From NCBI GenBank assembly GCA_002729415.1, contig PBXZ01000004.1, forward strand, positions 1-49,079: 49,079 bases of DNA, read 5' to 3'. The number at the start of each line of letters is the position of its first letter. Positions within the stretch are counted from its first letter, which is position 1. The notes beneath the pieces were generated by a model. That model was given only the letters and a program-made list of their open reading frames with translations. It was not told the DNA's origin and ran no database searches. This document shows, piece after piece, positions 1 to 8,792 of the stretch. The stretch comes from UBA9662 sp002729415 (GTDB lineage Bacteria; Poribacteria; WGA-4E; UBA9662). A program made the position numbers and the translations under genes.

Positions 1-117
1 ACTTTAACTGGTTCTGCGTGTATGACTTGATTGCTAATGAACAGAAGTAAACAGAAAATAAGAAAATAAGATAAATATATTTGTAATTTGGGTCTCAATT
101 TTTGCCTCCGCTAAACT

Positions 118-1686
118 TTATCTGTCTTTGACCAACACAAAATCAGTTCGTTGGTTTCGTTCCAACCAATCGGCATAAGCCTCATTTTGGTCGCGTTTGA
201 GTGGTTCTCTGTCACCATGAGCGACAGTATTAATCCTGCTACCTTGAACATTGTGTTTTCGAACGAGATACTGGGCAATTGATCCAGCGCGTTTCCTGGA
301 GAGGTCCATGTTAATCTGGGGTGAACCGGTGGGAGAGGAGTAACCATGCAGGATCAAACGATAGTTCGGATAGTGCAAAAAAGTATCGGCAAATTTATCA
401 ACAACTAGTTTCGACTGTTGACTTAACTTTGCCGAACCGCTACCGAAGTAGATTGGATCAACTCTCATTTCACCAATGCGTTGAGTTTTACTTTCAATCT
501 CCTCGGCTTTCATCCTGACAAATTGCCGCTTAGTCTCAACTGGTGGCGGTGCCACTTCTTTTTCTGGCATGCCTTTGATTTGAGGTGCCGCACTCGGGGT
601 TAACTGGCTGAGAAAATCCTTATTCACTATCCAATATGCTCCACCGGGTTTGCTGGCAAATGGGTCTGTCAACAATTTATCATGAAATTGTTGAACACTA
701 ATTGTATCTTCAATAACTTTTGCGATTTTATCAGTGGCAGTCTGACCTATACCAAACCAGAGGTGATGGTTTTCCCTGAGACCGATGAAGTCAATACCAT
801 CCAAAATATGCTGTGCGGTTGCCTCATCGATATCGGGCCCACCATCTTCTGCTAGATACTGGACAAATTCAGATTCTCGTTTCTGGTAATAATCAAGCGT
901 CTTAAAATATGCGCGAGTCACTTTCTGTACGATTTGTGGATTGCTCGTAACGATTTGGCGTGAGGCGATGCAGACATCGATGATAATGTCATCACTGTCT
1001 TTAGTACTAGTTAATAAGGTGTAGCCTTCCTGGATAGCACGTGATGTTTCAGGTTCCCATACAACTGCTGCCTCAACCTGTCCTTGTTTCAACATTTGGT
1101 AGGATTTCTCTGAAAGCCCCTTAGTCACCGGCATACGCTTAACGCTAAGAATGTCGAAGTGTGTCAATGTGACATCTAATAGGTGTTCGCTGGGAAAACC
1201 AGCCGAATAGGAAATCCTTGCACCCTCTAAGTCATCTAGAGCTTGAATTTTTGAACTGGCGACAATCGAATCGCCTCCATTGGATTCATCTACCAGAAAG
1301 ATAATAACGCCTGGATAGTTCAAGTTGATGGCATTGAGTGTATAGCCGTCGATTGTGGCGACCACAAAATCGTATTTACCATCGACTAATCCTTGAAAAC
1401 GTTTTTCTAGATCCTCCTCTTGTTCATAGCGGTAACCAATCTGAAGTTGGGAAAGAACCGTACGGAATCGATCGGAGCGAAAGAGACTATAACCAGACCA
1501 CGGATCTCCGGCAACGGTGACATTTGTATCGAAACGACCGCCGCTACTAGCTTGATCGTATTTTTTCGCTTGTTGGCTCTCTTGAAGTTTGGGAATTATA
1601 TATTTGTAAGCAAGACCGCCGATGACAGCTATAAGAATAACAAGCACCATAAAGATTCGGCCAAGTGCCAATTTTTGTTCCGCCAT
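118..1686 (-). CDS. Membrane-anchored substrate-binding protein fused to an OmpA domain
   Basis: 522 aa. One N-terminal membrane segment (about residues 11-30) is followed by a periplasmic NMT1/SsuA-like ligand-binding domain (about 55-340), a proline-rich linker, and a C-terminal OmpA-family peptidoglycan-binding domain (about 405-522). The OmpA helix contains NMDLSRKRA, with the Asp and Arg that normally hold diaminopimelate. The protein is therefore probably anchored in the inner membrane and attached to the wall, and senses or holds a small ligand. No ABC permease or ATPase lies nearby, so a sensory or envelope-stress role is more likely than uptake; that is inference. It is the last gene of an operon with a PspA homologue and a coiled-coil protein. 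A strong GGAGGA ribosome site lies about 8 bases before the ATG. The ligand is unknown. Confidence 0.85.
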   Translation of the reverse strand: MAEQKLALGRIFMVLVILIAVIGGLAYKYIIPKLQESQQAKKYDQASSGGRFDTNVTVAGDPWSGYSLFRSDRFRTVLSQLQIGYRYEQEEDLEKRFQGLVDGKYDFVVATIDGYTLNAINLNYPGVIIFLVDESNGGDSIVASSKIQALDDLEGARISYSAGFPSEHLLDVTLTHFDILSVKRMPVTKGLSEKSYQMLKQGQVEAAVVWEPETSRAIQEGYTLLTSTKDSDDIIIDVCIASRQIVTSNPQIVQKVTRAYFKTLDYYQKRESEFVQYLAEDGGPDIDEATAQHILDGIDFIGLRENHHLWFGIGQTATDKIAKVIEDTISVQQFHDKLLTDPFASKPGGAYWIVNKDFLSQLTPSAAPQIKGMPEKEVAPPPVETKRQFVRMKAEEIESKTQRIGEMRVDPIYFGSGSAKLSQQSKLVVDKFADTFLHYPNYRLILHGYSSPTGSPQINMDLSRKRAGSIAQYLVRKHNVQGSRINTVAHGDREPLKRDQNEAYADWLERNQRTDFVLVKDR

Positions 1687-1852
1687 TACTGTGTTCCTCC
1701 GATTTGAGGTGAAGTTGTGGGAAATAGATGCCGGATGCTGAAATGAAATTTACAAATACTATGAATCACTTAAAAAAGGAATTGATTGGAGAGGATTATG
1801 GAATGACAGCTGCTAGCTACGACAATATTGAAATCAAAATTTAAAAAACACC

Positions 1853-2614
1853 CTATTCTCCTAACTTGCGTTCCTCTGTTGTTTCTGTTTGGGGTTCAGC
1901 CTTTGTCTGTTGTCTTTGTTTCAGCCTTTCTGAGAACTCATTGGATCCAGTACTCTGCTTAGCTGCAGCTCGATAGCGTTCGCGTTGGCGGGACACATCC
2001 GTACCTCCAATCTCAGAGGAAATTTGCGCCTTAGCTTTTGTATCCTGAACTTTACGACGAACGGCATCTAATGCCTGATCCGTACCCTCTGTTGAAAGTC
2101 CTTGTAATCTCTGTTCGATTCGAATAATTGATTCACTACTGACTAAATCAGCGACTGCTTCATCACCTTCTTGTTTCAATGACTGAACACGCTCTTGGAA
2201 ATTGGCAAGTTCAATTTTGTAATTCTCAACCTTTTGATCTAGTTCCTCAAACTTGCTTTGACGTTGTTCCAGACGGCCTTCTAGTTCTTCCTTTTTCGTG
2301 AAAGCACGGTTGTAGGCTTGTTCATGAACTTGTTGGTTTTCAGGTTCACGCTCAGCAATAGCTAATGCCCCTTCCATTTCCTGTTCCAATTCGCTGAGTT
2401 GTTCTTCGTCTTTCTGGATCTCCTGTTCTGTTTGCGACCTTTGCCGTGCAAGTGAAGAAACAGCATCAAGCATCTGGTTGTAACGTTTAATTTCTTGTTC
2501 TTCTATTGTTCTATAAGTTGCTTTGATACTTGATGTGCTCCCTGAAACAATGTCATCTCCTGCTTGAAGGAAAAACCCCTTGATTCGGATAAGGACTGAT
2601 GAAAAAAAACCCAT
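1853..2614 (-). CDS. pspA: PspA/IM30 (Vipp1) family envelope-stress protein
   Basis: 253 aa. It starts with an amphipathic helix (MGFFSSVLIRIKGFF) of the type PspA and Vipp1 insert into stressed membranes. An almost continuous charged coiled coil follows (about 40-190), as expected for an ESCRT-III-like PspA filament. The C-terminal 60 residues are polar, Gln-rich and probably disordered. Length is close to the family norm (220-260 aa). No PspF, PspB or PspC is visible in the window, so the classical enterobacterial circuit is absent here. The partners are the coiled-coil protein upstream and the substrate-binding/OmpA protein downstream. AGGAGG precedes the ATG at a good distance. Family assignment rests on architecture and helix pattern. 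Confidence 0.87.
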   Translation of the reverse strand: MGFFSSVLIRIKGFFLQAGDDIVSGSTSSIKATYRTIEEQEIKRYNQMLDAVSSLARQRSQTEQEIQKDEEQLSELEQEMEGALAIAEREPENQQVHEQAYNRAFTKKEELEGRLEQRQSKFEELDQKVENYKIELANFQERVQSLKQEGDEAVADLVSSESIIRIEQRLQGLSTEGTDQALDAVRRKVQDTKAKAQISSEIGGTDVSRQRERYRAAAKQSTGSNEFSERLKQRQQTKAEPQTETTEERKLGE

Positions 2615-2652
2615 TTTCCTGCCTCCTCAGATATATTGATGTGTGAAATAAA

Positions 2653-3513
2653 CTACATGATCGATTGTTCTGATTCATTCGGTTCGGGTTGCCTGAGAAA
2701 TTCTGCCACTTTTGCGCATTTAGCCTCGTAGTCATCTAGAATGGCGATATCCTGATTGAATTTATGGACTAAGGCTTGTTTCCTCGCGCGAAGTTCATTT
2801 AGGCTATTCTGTCGATTTTCTTCAAGATCCTGAATTCTCATTTCCATTTCAGCTTTCAACTGATCTATTTCCTGATTGGCTTCCTGTTCAATCTGTTTCA
2901 TATCATCCTTGGTTTGTTGCACCTGTGCATGGTGTTCTTGCTGATAGTTTTTTTCAAACTCTTCGCAAATTGCTCCTTTTTGCAGAGCATCCTGAATAAC
3001 ATCTTCAACAGACTTACCTGAAACCTTGATAACAGGCGGAAGACTTTCTTTTGGGACACCTTCTTCAATCAGTTGCATTACTTTTTCAACCGAATACTCA
3101 CCACTATCTAACTCCCAATTACGATCAATTCCACCAGCCATCAGAACTTTATCAATATTTATTCTGCTTTCATCATCATCAAACTCACCTGCGGGTAGGT
3201 CGAACAATACCTCAGAAATGGTACTATCAACAGAACTCAAATCCTCTTGACTAATAATCTTGTCTGCCCCTTCTGGGGTTTCGACACTTTTGTTTTTTTC
3301 ATTTAGTTCTTCTAGAAAAGGATTCGGCTCATCAACGTGCATAGTTTCAGTGGAATCCTGTAGAAAAGGATTGGATTCATTTTGACTTTCATCTGTATCT
3401 TCAGGNAAATCCACCNAGAAAGNATTTGGTTCTTTATCCGCACCTTGATCCTCATTTTNTTCTAACTCTGTTGTCTNAACAGTCTTATAAAAAAGTTTTT
3501 TAATGAAGCCCAT
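2653..3513 (-). CDS. Coiled-coil protein with amphipathic N-terminus and NPF repeats
   Basis: 286 aa, family not recognised. First gene of the pspA operon. The N-terminus MGFIKKLFYKTV is short, basic and amphipathic, resembling the membrane-binding start of the PspA encoded next to it. Residues 18-80 are acidic and contain three copies of a unit built on (E/S)NPF or EPNPF, at about 30, 48 and 64, spaced 16-18 residues; an N in the first copy hides the Pro codon, for which NCT would fit CCT. Residues 85-185 look folded, and 185-275 form a charged coiled coil. I infer an adaptor that recruits or regulates PspA at the membrane. The start is supported by its promoter 30 bases upstream. Several N positions lie in the first 40 codons. 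Confidence 0.8.
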   Translation of the reverse strand: MGFIKKLFYKTVXTTELEXNEDQGADKEPNXFXVDXPEDTDESQNESNPFLQDSTETMHVDEPNPFLEELNEKNKSVETPEGADKIISQEDLSSVDSTISEVLFDLPAGEFDDDESRINIDKVLMAGGIDRNWELDSGEYSVEKVMQLIEEGVPKESLPPVIKVSGKSVEDVIQDALQKGAICEEFEKNYQQEHHAQVQQTKDDMKQIEQEANQEIDQLKAEMEMRIQDLEENRQNSLNELRARKQALVHKFNQDIAILDDYEAKCAKVAEFLRQPEPNESEQSIM

Positions 3514-3531
3514 ATTGTTCAGCCAAATCCC

Positions 3532-3548
3532 AGAATCCCGGGGATTCT
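3532..3548. promoter_or_regulatory. 17-bp palindrome overlapping the -10 of the pspA operon
   Basis: AGAATCCC and GGGATTCT form perfect 8-base arms around one central base. The palindrome covers most of the -10 box (3544-3549) and the expected transcription start near 3537, the classic place for a repressor operator. It ends 18 bases before the first start codon. A second AATCCC lies just outside it (3526-3531). The binding protein is unknown. Confidence 0.6.
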
Positions 3549-3572
3549 AACACAGTTACATCTCCCGTTCAA
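3544..3572 (-). promoter_or_regulatory. Promoter of the coiled-coil/pspA/OmpA operon
   Basis: On the minus strand: TTGAAC (-35, 3567-3572), 17 bases, TAGAAT (-10, 3544-3549), with an extended-10 TGT directly upstream. The leader would be about 24 bases. It is a housekeeping-type promoter and not the sigma-54 type that drives psp in enterobacteria. Confidence 0.7.
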
Positions 3573-3682
3573 CTGAAAACTAAGGAGCTTATAAGGTGAC
3601 ACAAGGGTAACGTGATTTTGGAATTAAACCAATAATTTAAATGTCAATGTCAGCAGCAGTCTTCACCCCAATTGTGCCAATT

Positions 3683-3707
3683 TGACAAAAACCTATAACT
3701 TTTGTCA
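3683..3707. promoter_or_regulatory. Inverted repeat upstream of clpB with CIRCE-like spacing
   Basis: TGACAAAA (3683-3690), nine bases, TTTTGTCA (3700-3707): perfect 8-base arms. The 9-base spacer contains TATAAC, a possible -10. The geometry copies the CIRCE element of HrcA (9-base arms, 9-base spacer) but the arm sequence differs. It lies 196 bases before the clpB ATG. The rest of 3573-3902 is AT-rich and shows no gene; a weak alternative promoter, TTAGAA-17-TATTTT with TGC before the -10, sits at 3838-3866. Confidence 0.45.
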
Positions 3708-3902
3708 TGAAAACAACGTTTTTTAAGATATCTGAATCTAAACCAAAAACTAGGGTTTTCTCTAAAGAAATCAATCAGCCATCTGGCATGAACCGTTTTG
3801 CTGGAACTGATTATAACTACCCAAAAATCAATAGTCCTTAGAAATTGGTATTGAACTTGCTATTTTTAACCGAAAATATAACAGCAAAGGTGAGTATCCA
3901 CG

Positions 3903-6485
3903 ATGAGATACGATCAATTTACAATTAAAGCACAGGGGATTGTACAAAGAGCACAAGATCTGGCTGTCCAAATGCAAAGCCCAGAAATTAGTCCGGAGCA
4001 TCTGCTTGAAGCATTGGTAGCTCAAGAGGACGGAGTAACCCAACCAATTCTTCAGAAACTTGGAGTAGATATTGAGGGAATAAGGCTGAAATTAACTCAA
4101 GTACTCGAGCGTAACCCAAAAGTACAAGGAACTGGTCAGGAACCGGTTGTTTCACAAACGTTAAAACGCATTTTTGACTTAGCTTTAAAAGAAGCAACTT
4201 ATCTCAGAGACGAATATTTGAGTACTGAACATCTTCTAATTGGTATTGCAGAAGAGAAGACAAGTCAAGCCGCCAAAATCCTGAGAGATCATGGTGTTAT
4301 CAAAGATCAGATTCTCAAGTCACTTGTCGCTATCCGTGGGGGACAACAGGTTACTGATCAGAACGCCGAAGAGAAATATCAATCTCTTACACGCTTTGGC
4401 CAAGATTTGACACTAACTGCTCAAGCAGGAAAACTTGATCCCGTCATTGGTCGCGATGATGAAGTTCGCCGAATTTTACAGGTATTGTCACGTCGACGTA
4501 AAAATAATCCTGTATTAATAGGAAAACCAGGCGTTGGTAAAACAGCGATTGTCGAAGGACTAGCTCAGAGAATTGTCAATGGTGACGTTCCAGAGACCTT
4601 GAAAGACAAAAAGTTAATCGCTCTTGATCTTGGTGCGATGCTTGCGGGCGCGAAGTACCGTGGTGAGTTTGAAGATCGGTTAAAAGCTGTCTTGAAAGAA
4701 ATAGAGCAAGCTGATGGCAGAGTCATTCTATTCATTGATGAATTGCATACTATTGTTGGTGCGGGAGCAGCAGAGGGAGCAATTGATGCATCAAATATGC
4801 TTAAGCCTGCTCTCGCACGCGGTGAGTTGCGATGTATTGGTGCTTCCACGCTTGATGAGTACCGAAAACATGTTGAGAAAGACGCAGCTCTAGAGAGACG
4901 TTTCCAGCCAGTGATGGTTGGCGAACCGTCAGTTGAAGAGACAATTACGATCTTACGTGGTTTAAAGAAGCGTTATGAAACACATCACGGTGTTCAAATT
5001 CAGGACAACGCTATTGTTTCAGCCGCTACGTTGTCAAACCGCTATATCCCAGATCGTTTCCTACCGGATAAAGCAGTAGACCTAATCGATGAAGCGGCAT
5101 CTCGTTTAAGAATCGAGATTGATAGTGTGCCTCAGGAAATTGATGAAGTTGATCGTAAGATCATTCAACTTGAGATTGAGCGACAAGCACTTGATAAGGA
5201 GGAGGATGAAATTTCAAGGGATCGATTAATTCAACTCACTTCGGAACAATCCGATCTTGAGGAAAGGCGAAACCAACTGAAAGCCAAGTGGCACAACGAA
5301 AAGGAGACGCTTCAAGGCATACGTGAGATCATGGAGCAGATCGAAACACTGAAAATCCGGGAAGAACAAGCTAGACGGACTGGTGATCTGACCTCGGCAT
5401 CACGAATACTATATGGAGATCTACCAAGTTTAGAATTACGGCTTGAAAATGCTAAGTCAAGCTTGGAGAAGATGCAAGGATTGGGACAACTTTTGAAGGA
5501 GACAGTTGATCAAGATGACGTGGCTGAAGTTGTGTCAAAATGGACAGGTATTCCTGTTGCAAGAATGTTAGAAGGGGAAATCCAAAAGTTGATCCAGATG
5601 GAAATTCGGATTCAGGCAGACGTCATCGGTCAAGACGAAGCAATTGCTATTGTCTCTAATGCGATACGGAGATCCCGCGTTGGGTTACAGGATCAGGACA
5701 GGCCAATCAGTTCCCTTATCTTTATGGGACCGACTGGTGTTGGAAAAACACATCTTGCCAAAACTTTAGCAGCTTTTCTATTTGATGATGAAAACGCCAT
5801 GATTAGAATTGATATGAGTGAATATATGGAGAAACACTGTGTTTCAAAGTTAATCGGTGCTCCGCCTGGATACGTAGGTTACGACGAAGGTGGGCAGTTG
5901 ACCGAAGCGGTTCGACGAAAACCATATGCTGTTGTACTTTTAGATGAGATTGAAAAAGCACATCCTGAAGTTTTCAATATATTATTGCAACTTTTCGATG
6001 ATGGTCGTTTGACAGATGGTCAAGGGAAAGTTGTTGATTTCAAAAATACTGTTATTATCATGACCTCAAACATTGGCAGTCAATGGTTCAATGATGAGAG
6101 TTTGGACCCGGATGGGGTCCATCAGCGAATTATGGAATCTTTGCACCAGCATTTCCGTCCTGAATTCCTTAATCGAATTGATGATCAGATTGTCTTCAAT
6201 CGCCTCGACCTAAAATCTATCAAACGGATTGTCCAACTGGAACTAGATCAAGTTGCCCTAAAACTTTCGGATAAAAATATCAACCTGCAGATTTCAGAAT
6301 TGGCAAAAGAAGAACTAGCGAAACAAAGCTATGACGAAGTTTATGGTGCAAGACCGCTTCGGCGGACTATTCAACGTAAGATTCTCGACCCTTTAGCTAT
6401 CCAGCTTCTTGAGGAGAGATTCAGTGACAAAACCGACCTTCTCGTTGACTTTGAGGATGATCAGTTTCGCTTTCATAAATCTTGA
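3903..6485 (+). CDS. clpB: ATP-dependent disaggregase ClpB
   Basis: 860 aa, the usual full length. The order is Clp N-domain repeats (1-145), first AAA+ module with Walker A GKPGVGKT (207-214) and Walker B around 276-281, the long coiled-coil M-domain (about 405-525) that marks ClpB and excludes ClpA/ClpC, and a second AAA+ module with GPTGVGKT starting at 609, ending in the ClpB C-domain. It pulls proteins out of aggregates together with DnaK/DnaJ/GrpE in the cytoplasm. AAAGGTGAG lies 8 bases before the ATG. It stands alone, with its own upstream region carrying a candidate operator. The gene contains no N positions, unlike most neighbours. No internal oddities were seen. Confidence 0.97.
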   Translation: MRYDQFTIKAQGIVQRAQDLAVQMQSPEISPEHLLEALVAQEDGVTQPILQKLGVDIEGIRLKLTQVLERNPKVQGTGQEPVVSQTLKRIFDLALKEATYLRDEYLSTEHLLIGIAEEKTSQAAKILRDHGVIKDQILKSLVAIRGGQQVTDQNAEEKYQSLTRFGQDLTLTAQAGKLDPVIGRDDEVRRILQVLSRRRKNNPVLIGKPGVGKTAIVEGLAQRIVNGDVPETLKDKKLIALDLGAMLAGAKYRGEFEDRLKAVLKEIEQADGRVILFIDELHTIVGAGAAEGAIDASNMLKPALARGELRCIGASTLDEYRKHVEKDAALERRFQPVMVGEPSVEETITILRGLKKRYETHHGVQIQDNAIVSAATLSNRYIPDRFLPDKAVDLIDEAASRLRIEIDSVPQEIDEVDRKIIQLEIERQALDKEEDEISRDRLIQLTSEQSDLEERRNQLKAKWHNEKETLQGIREIMEQIETLKIREEQARRTGDLTSASRILYGDLPSLELRLENAKSSLEKMQGLGQLLKETVDQDDVAEVVSKWTGIPVARMLEGEIQKLIQMEIRIQADVIGQDEAIAIVSNAIRRSRVGLQDQDRPISSLIFMGPTGVGKTHLAKTLAAFLFDDENAMIRIDMSEYMEKHCVSKLIGAPPGYVGYDEGGQLTEAVRRKPYAVVLLDEIEKAHPEVFNILLQLFDDGRLTDGQGKVVDFKNTVIIMTSNIGSQWFNDESLDPDGVHQRIMESLHQHFRPEFLNRIDDQIVFNRLDLKSIKRIVQLELDQVALKLSDKNINLQISELAKEELAKQSYDEVYGARPLRRTIQRKILDPLAIQLLEERFSDKTDLLVDFEDDQFRFHKS

Positions 6486-6540
6486 TAGATTTAGGAATTG
6501 TGAGCAGACTTAGGGAAAGTTTTTTTATTGTCCTTATTGT

Positions 6541-7842
6541 TTGGTACATGATAGAATCGCAACCGTGGAACCTCAAACAAGAAATTCACTAGCTCCCTCG
6601 CTTTTAGGTCTTCACCCCTCGTTTGGTTTCGGTGATCGACTTGGGCTAGCAACTCCAGGTCACATCTTAGCTACGCAATCTGGACAACTTCTTCCGGTTT
6701 TNGCTCAACAATCAGTCCGAGAAATGGATCGAACGAATCGCACACCGCTAGAAGTTATGTCTACTGCGCAAGAAGCAATCCGAACTTCTGGTTGGCAAGG
6801 GATTTGGGGGGCNGATGCCGATCACTTAAAAACAGAGACAGACGTAATTAATCTGGCCAATGCGGGGTTCACTTTTTTTACCATTGACCCCTCGGAGTTT
6901 GTGAATAACGCAGCAGACAATTTGGTTCAAAATCANTTAAAAAAAGCTTTAGATGNAGTGGTTAAATCGCAAGCATTCGAATCAATTGGACAAATCGAGG
7001 ATCTCTATTTAGGTAAGGGGATTGAAGTCAGTAATGATCTCACCCTTGACTTCAAAGATAGGGAGAAACTGTATCGGGCAGTTGTGAAATATGGTCGGGC
7101 AATTGCATATGCCGAAAAAATGTCAGGATGGATTACTGAAGCAACATCAGGTGCTGACTTTGAAATCGAANTCTCAGTTGATGAAACGGATACACCAACA
7201 ACACCAATTGAGCATCTCTTCATCGGTATGGAACTAAAACGTCGNGAAGTTCAATGTGTTAGCCTNGCACCAAGATTTGTAGGTCAATTTGAAAAAGCAA
7301 TTGATTATAAAGGNGACCTCGGCTTATTTGAATCGACGNTGGNTCAACATGTTGCCATTGCTCGCTGGTGCGGACCATATAAAATTAGTGTCCATAGTGG
7401 ATCAGATAAATTTAGTATATACCCAATCATTGGTCGTGTTTGTGGTAATCTGTTACATGTCAAAACTGCTGGTACCAGTTATCTTGAGGCACTAAGGGTT
7501 GTGGCAAGAAGGAATCCTGANGCGTTTTTGGAAATTATTAAGTTTTCTCTTGAAANTTTTGATACAGATCGAGCAACGTACCATATATCGGCAGATCCCA
7601 ANCGAGTTGATAATCCAGNAAACCTAAATCATAAGGAAAGAGAGGCGGAATTTCTTGATCTAGATGACGGTCGCCAAATCATGCACGTTACATTTGGTTC
7701 TGTGTTAGCAATTGGAAAAATGCCAGATAGCCAGCCTTTCAAAGAAATAATTCTGGAAACGCTAAGCACTAATTCAGATTTGCACAATCAGCTTTTGAAC
7801 GAGCATTTAGGACATCACATTCGGTTATTAAGTTATGGTTGA
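6541..7842 (+). CDS. uxaE: Tagaturonate epimerase family protein
   Basis: 433 aa. It matches what I remember of Thermotoga UxaE along its whole length: FGFGDRLGLATPGH (about 28-41), AQQSVRE, DADHLK (92-97), SVDETDTPTTP (about 212-222), HSGSDKFSIYP (about 285) and HVKTAGTSYLEA (about 306). UxaE interconverts D-tagaturonate and D-fructuronate in hexuronate breakdown. The conserved acidic and His residues in the SVDET and HSGSD blocks are the likely metal/substrate site. The N-terminus is shorter than the Thermotoga protein as I recall it. The start is uncertain: TTG at 6541 is poorly placed relative to AGGGAAAG at 6512-6519; a GTG at 6565 is the other option. An in-frame stop at 6511-6513 limits upstream extension. 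It heads a three-gene run with two dehydrogenases. Confidence 0.85.
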   Translation: MVHDRIATVEPQTRNSLAPSLLGLHPSFGFGDRLGLATPGHILATQSGQLLPVXAQQSVREMDRTNRTPLEVMSTAQEAIRTSGWQGIWGXDADHLKTETDVINLANAGFTFFTIDPSEFVNNAADNLVQNXLKKALDXVVKSQAFESIGQIEDLYLGKGIEVSNDLTLDFKDREKLYRAVVKYGRAIAYAEKMSGWITEATSGADFEIEXSVDETDTPTTPIEHLFIGMELKRXEVQCVSXAPRFVGQFEKAIDYKXDLGLFESTXXQHVAIARWCGPYKISVHSGSDKFSIYPIIGRVCGNLLHVKTAGTSYLEALRVVARRNPXAFLEIIKFSLEXFDTDRATYHISADPXRVDNPXNLNHKEREAEFLDLDDGRQIMHVTFGSVLAIGKMPDSQPFKEIILETLSTNSDLHNQLLNEHLGHHIRLLSYG

Positions 7843-7859
7843 ATGAAAGAAATTCAGGT

Positions 7860-8789
7860 ATGGAATATAGAACACTTGGAAAAACAGGTTTAGAGGTCTC
7901 AATAATCAGTTTTGGGGCAGCACCACTTGGCAGCGAATATCGGAGTATAGACGAATCAGAGGGGATTTCTGCTGTTCATACTGCTCTTGATTTAGGAGTT
8001 AATTTTATTGATACGTCTCCTTATTATGGGTGTACNGAATCTGAAATAGTCTTGGGTAAAGCACTTGGAACCGTTAACCGGGATCAATACTATCTTGCCA
8101 CCAAAGTTGGACGCTATGGTCTCCAAGATTTTGANTTCACATCCGATCGNGTCATCAAAAGCGTAGATCAAAGCTTGGCTCGGCTCAGGATTGACTACAT
8201 TGATCTCATTCAATGTCATGATATCGAATTTGTTGATCTCGATGTGGTTGTTGATGAAACTCTCCCCGCATTACGAAAAGTCCAAAAGCAAGGGAAAGTT
8301 AGATTTATTGGTATTACTGGATTACCATTGAAAATATTCCGCTATGTGTTAGANAGAACCAACGTTGATACTATTTTATCCTATTGTCGTTATTCGCTAA
8401 ATGATATTTCTTTAGGAGGTTTGATTCCAGTACTTGAGGATGAAAATGTAGGTATCATTAGCGCTTCACCGTTATCAATGCAACTCCTTACCAATAAAGG
8501 GGCTCCAGATTGGCANCCAGCTGACAACGAAATTAAAGCCGCCTGTGTAAAGGCGGCAGAACATTGTCGTAATAAAGGTGCTGATATTGCAGAACTTGGA
8601 TTGCAGTTTGCCTTGGCTAATCCGAGAATTCATACAACCTTAATGGGAACAGCNAATCCNNNAAATGTCAANAAAAATATCGCTTGCGTCAATCANAGGC
8701 CAAACACACAATTATTANCAGAAATTCTGGAAATTCTAGANCCAGTTCGTAACAAAACNTGGACTAGTGGNAGACTTGAAAACAACTAA
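7860..8789 (+). CDS. Aldo/keto reductase (sugar dehydrogenase type)
   Basis: About 309 aa from ATG 7860; a TTG at 7839 overlapping the previous stop would add seven residues, but MEYRTLGKTGLEVS is the normal family start. It shows the AKR tetrad: Asp in FIDTSPYYG, the Tyr in that same block, Lys in ATKVGRYG and His in IQCHD. The D-Y-I-D-L-I-Q-C-H-D pattern is typical of L-fucose/L-galactose/D-threo-aldose dehydrogenases. It is likely a cytosolic NAD(P)-dependent oxidation of an aldose. The placement between a hexuronate epimerase and a zinc dehydrogenase points to sugar or uronate catabolism; the exact substrate cannot be read from sequence. Many N positions occur near the 3' end. Confidence 0.85.
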   Translation: MEYRTLGKTGLEVSIISFGAAPLGSEYRSIDESEGISAVHTALDLGVNFIDTSPYYGCXESEIVLGKALGTVNRDQYYLATKVGRYGLQDFXFTSDXVIKSVDQSLARLRIDYIDLIQCHDIEFVDLDVVVDETLPALRKVQKQGKVRFIGITGLPLKIFRYVLXRTNVDTILSYCRYSLNDISLGGLIPVLEDENVGIISASPLSMQLLTNKGAPDWXPADNEIKAACVKAAEHCRNKGADIAELGLQFALANPRIHTTLMGTXNXXNVXKNIACVNXRPNTQLLXEILEILXPVRNKXWTSXRLENN

Positions 8790-8792
8790 ATC

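Noticed and set aside
1805..1820. AGCT-GCT-AGCT hairpin after pspA
   Set aside because: The four-base stem is too short for a terminator or operator call.
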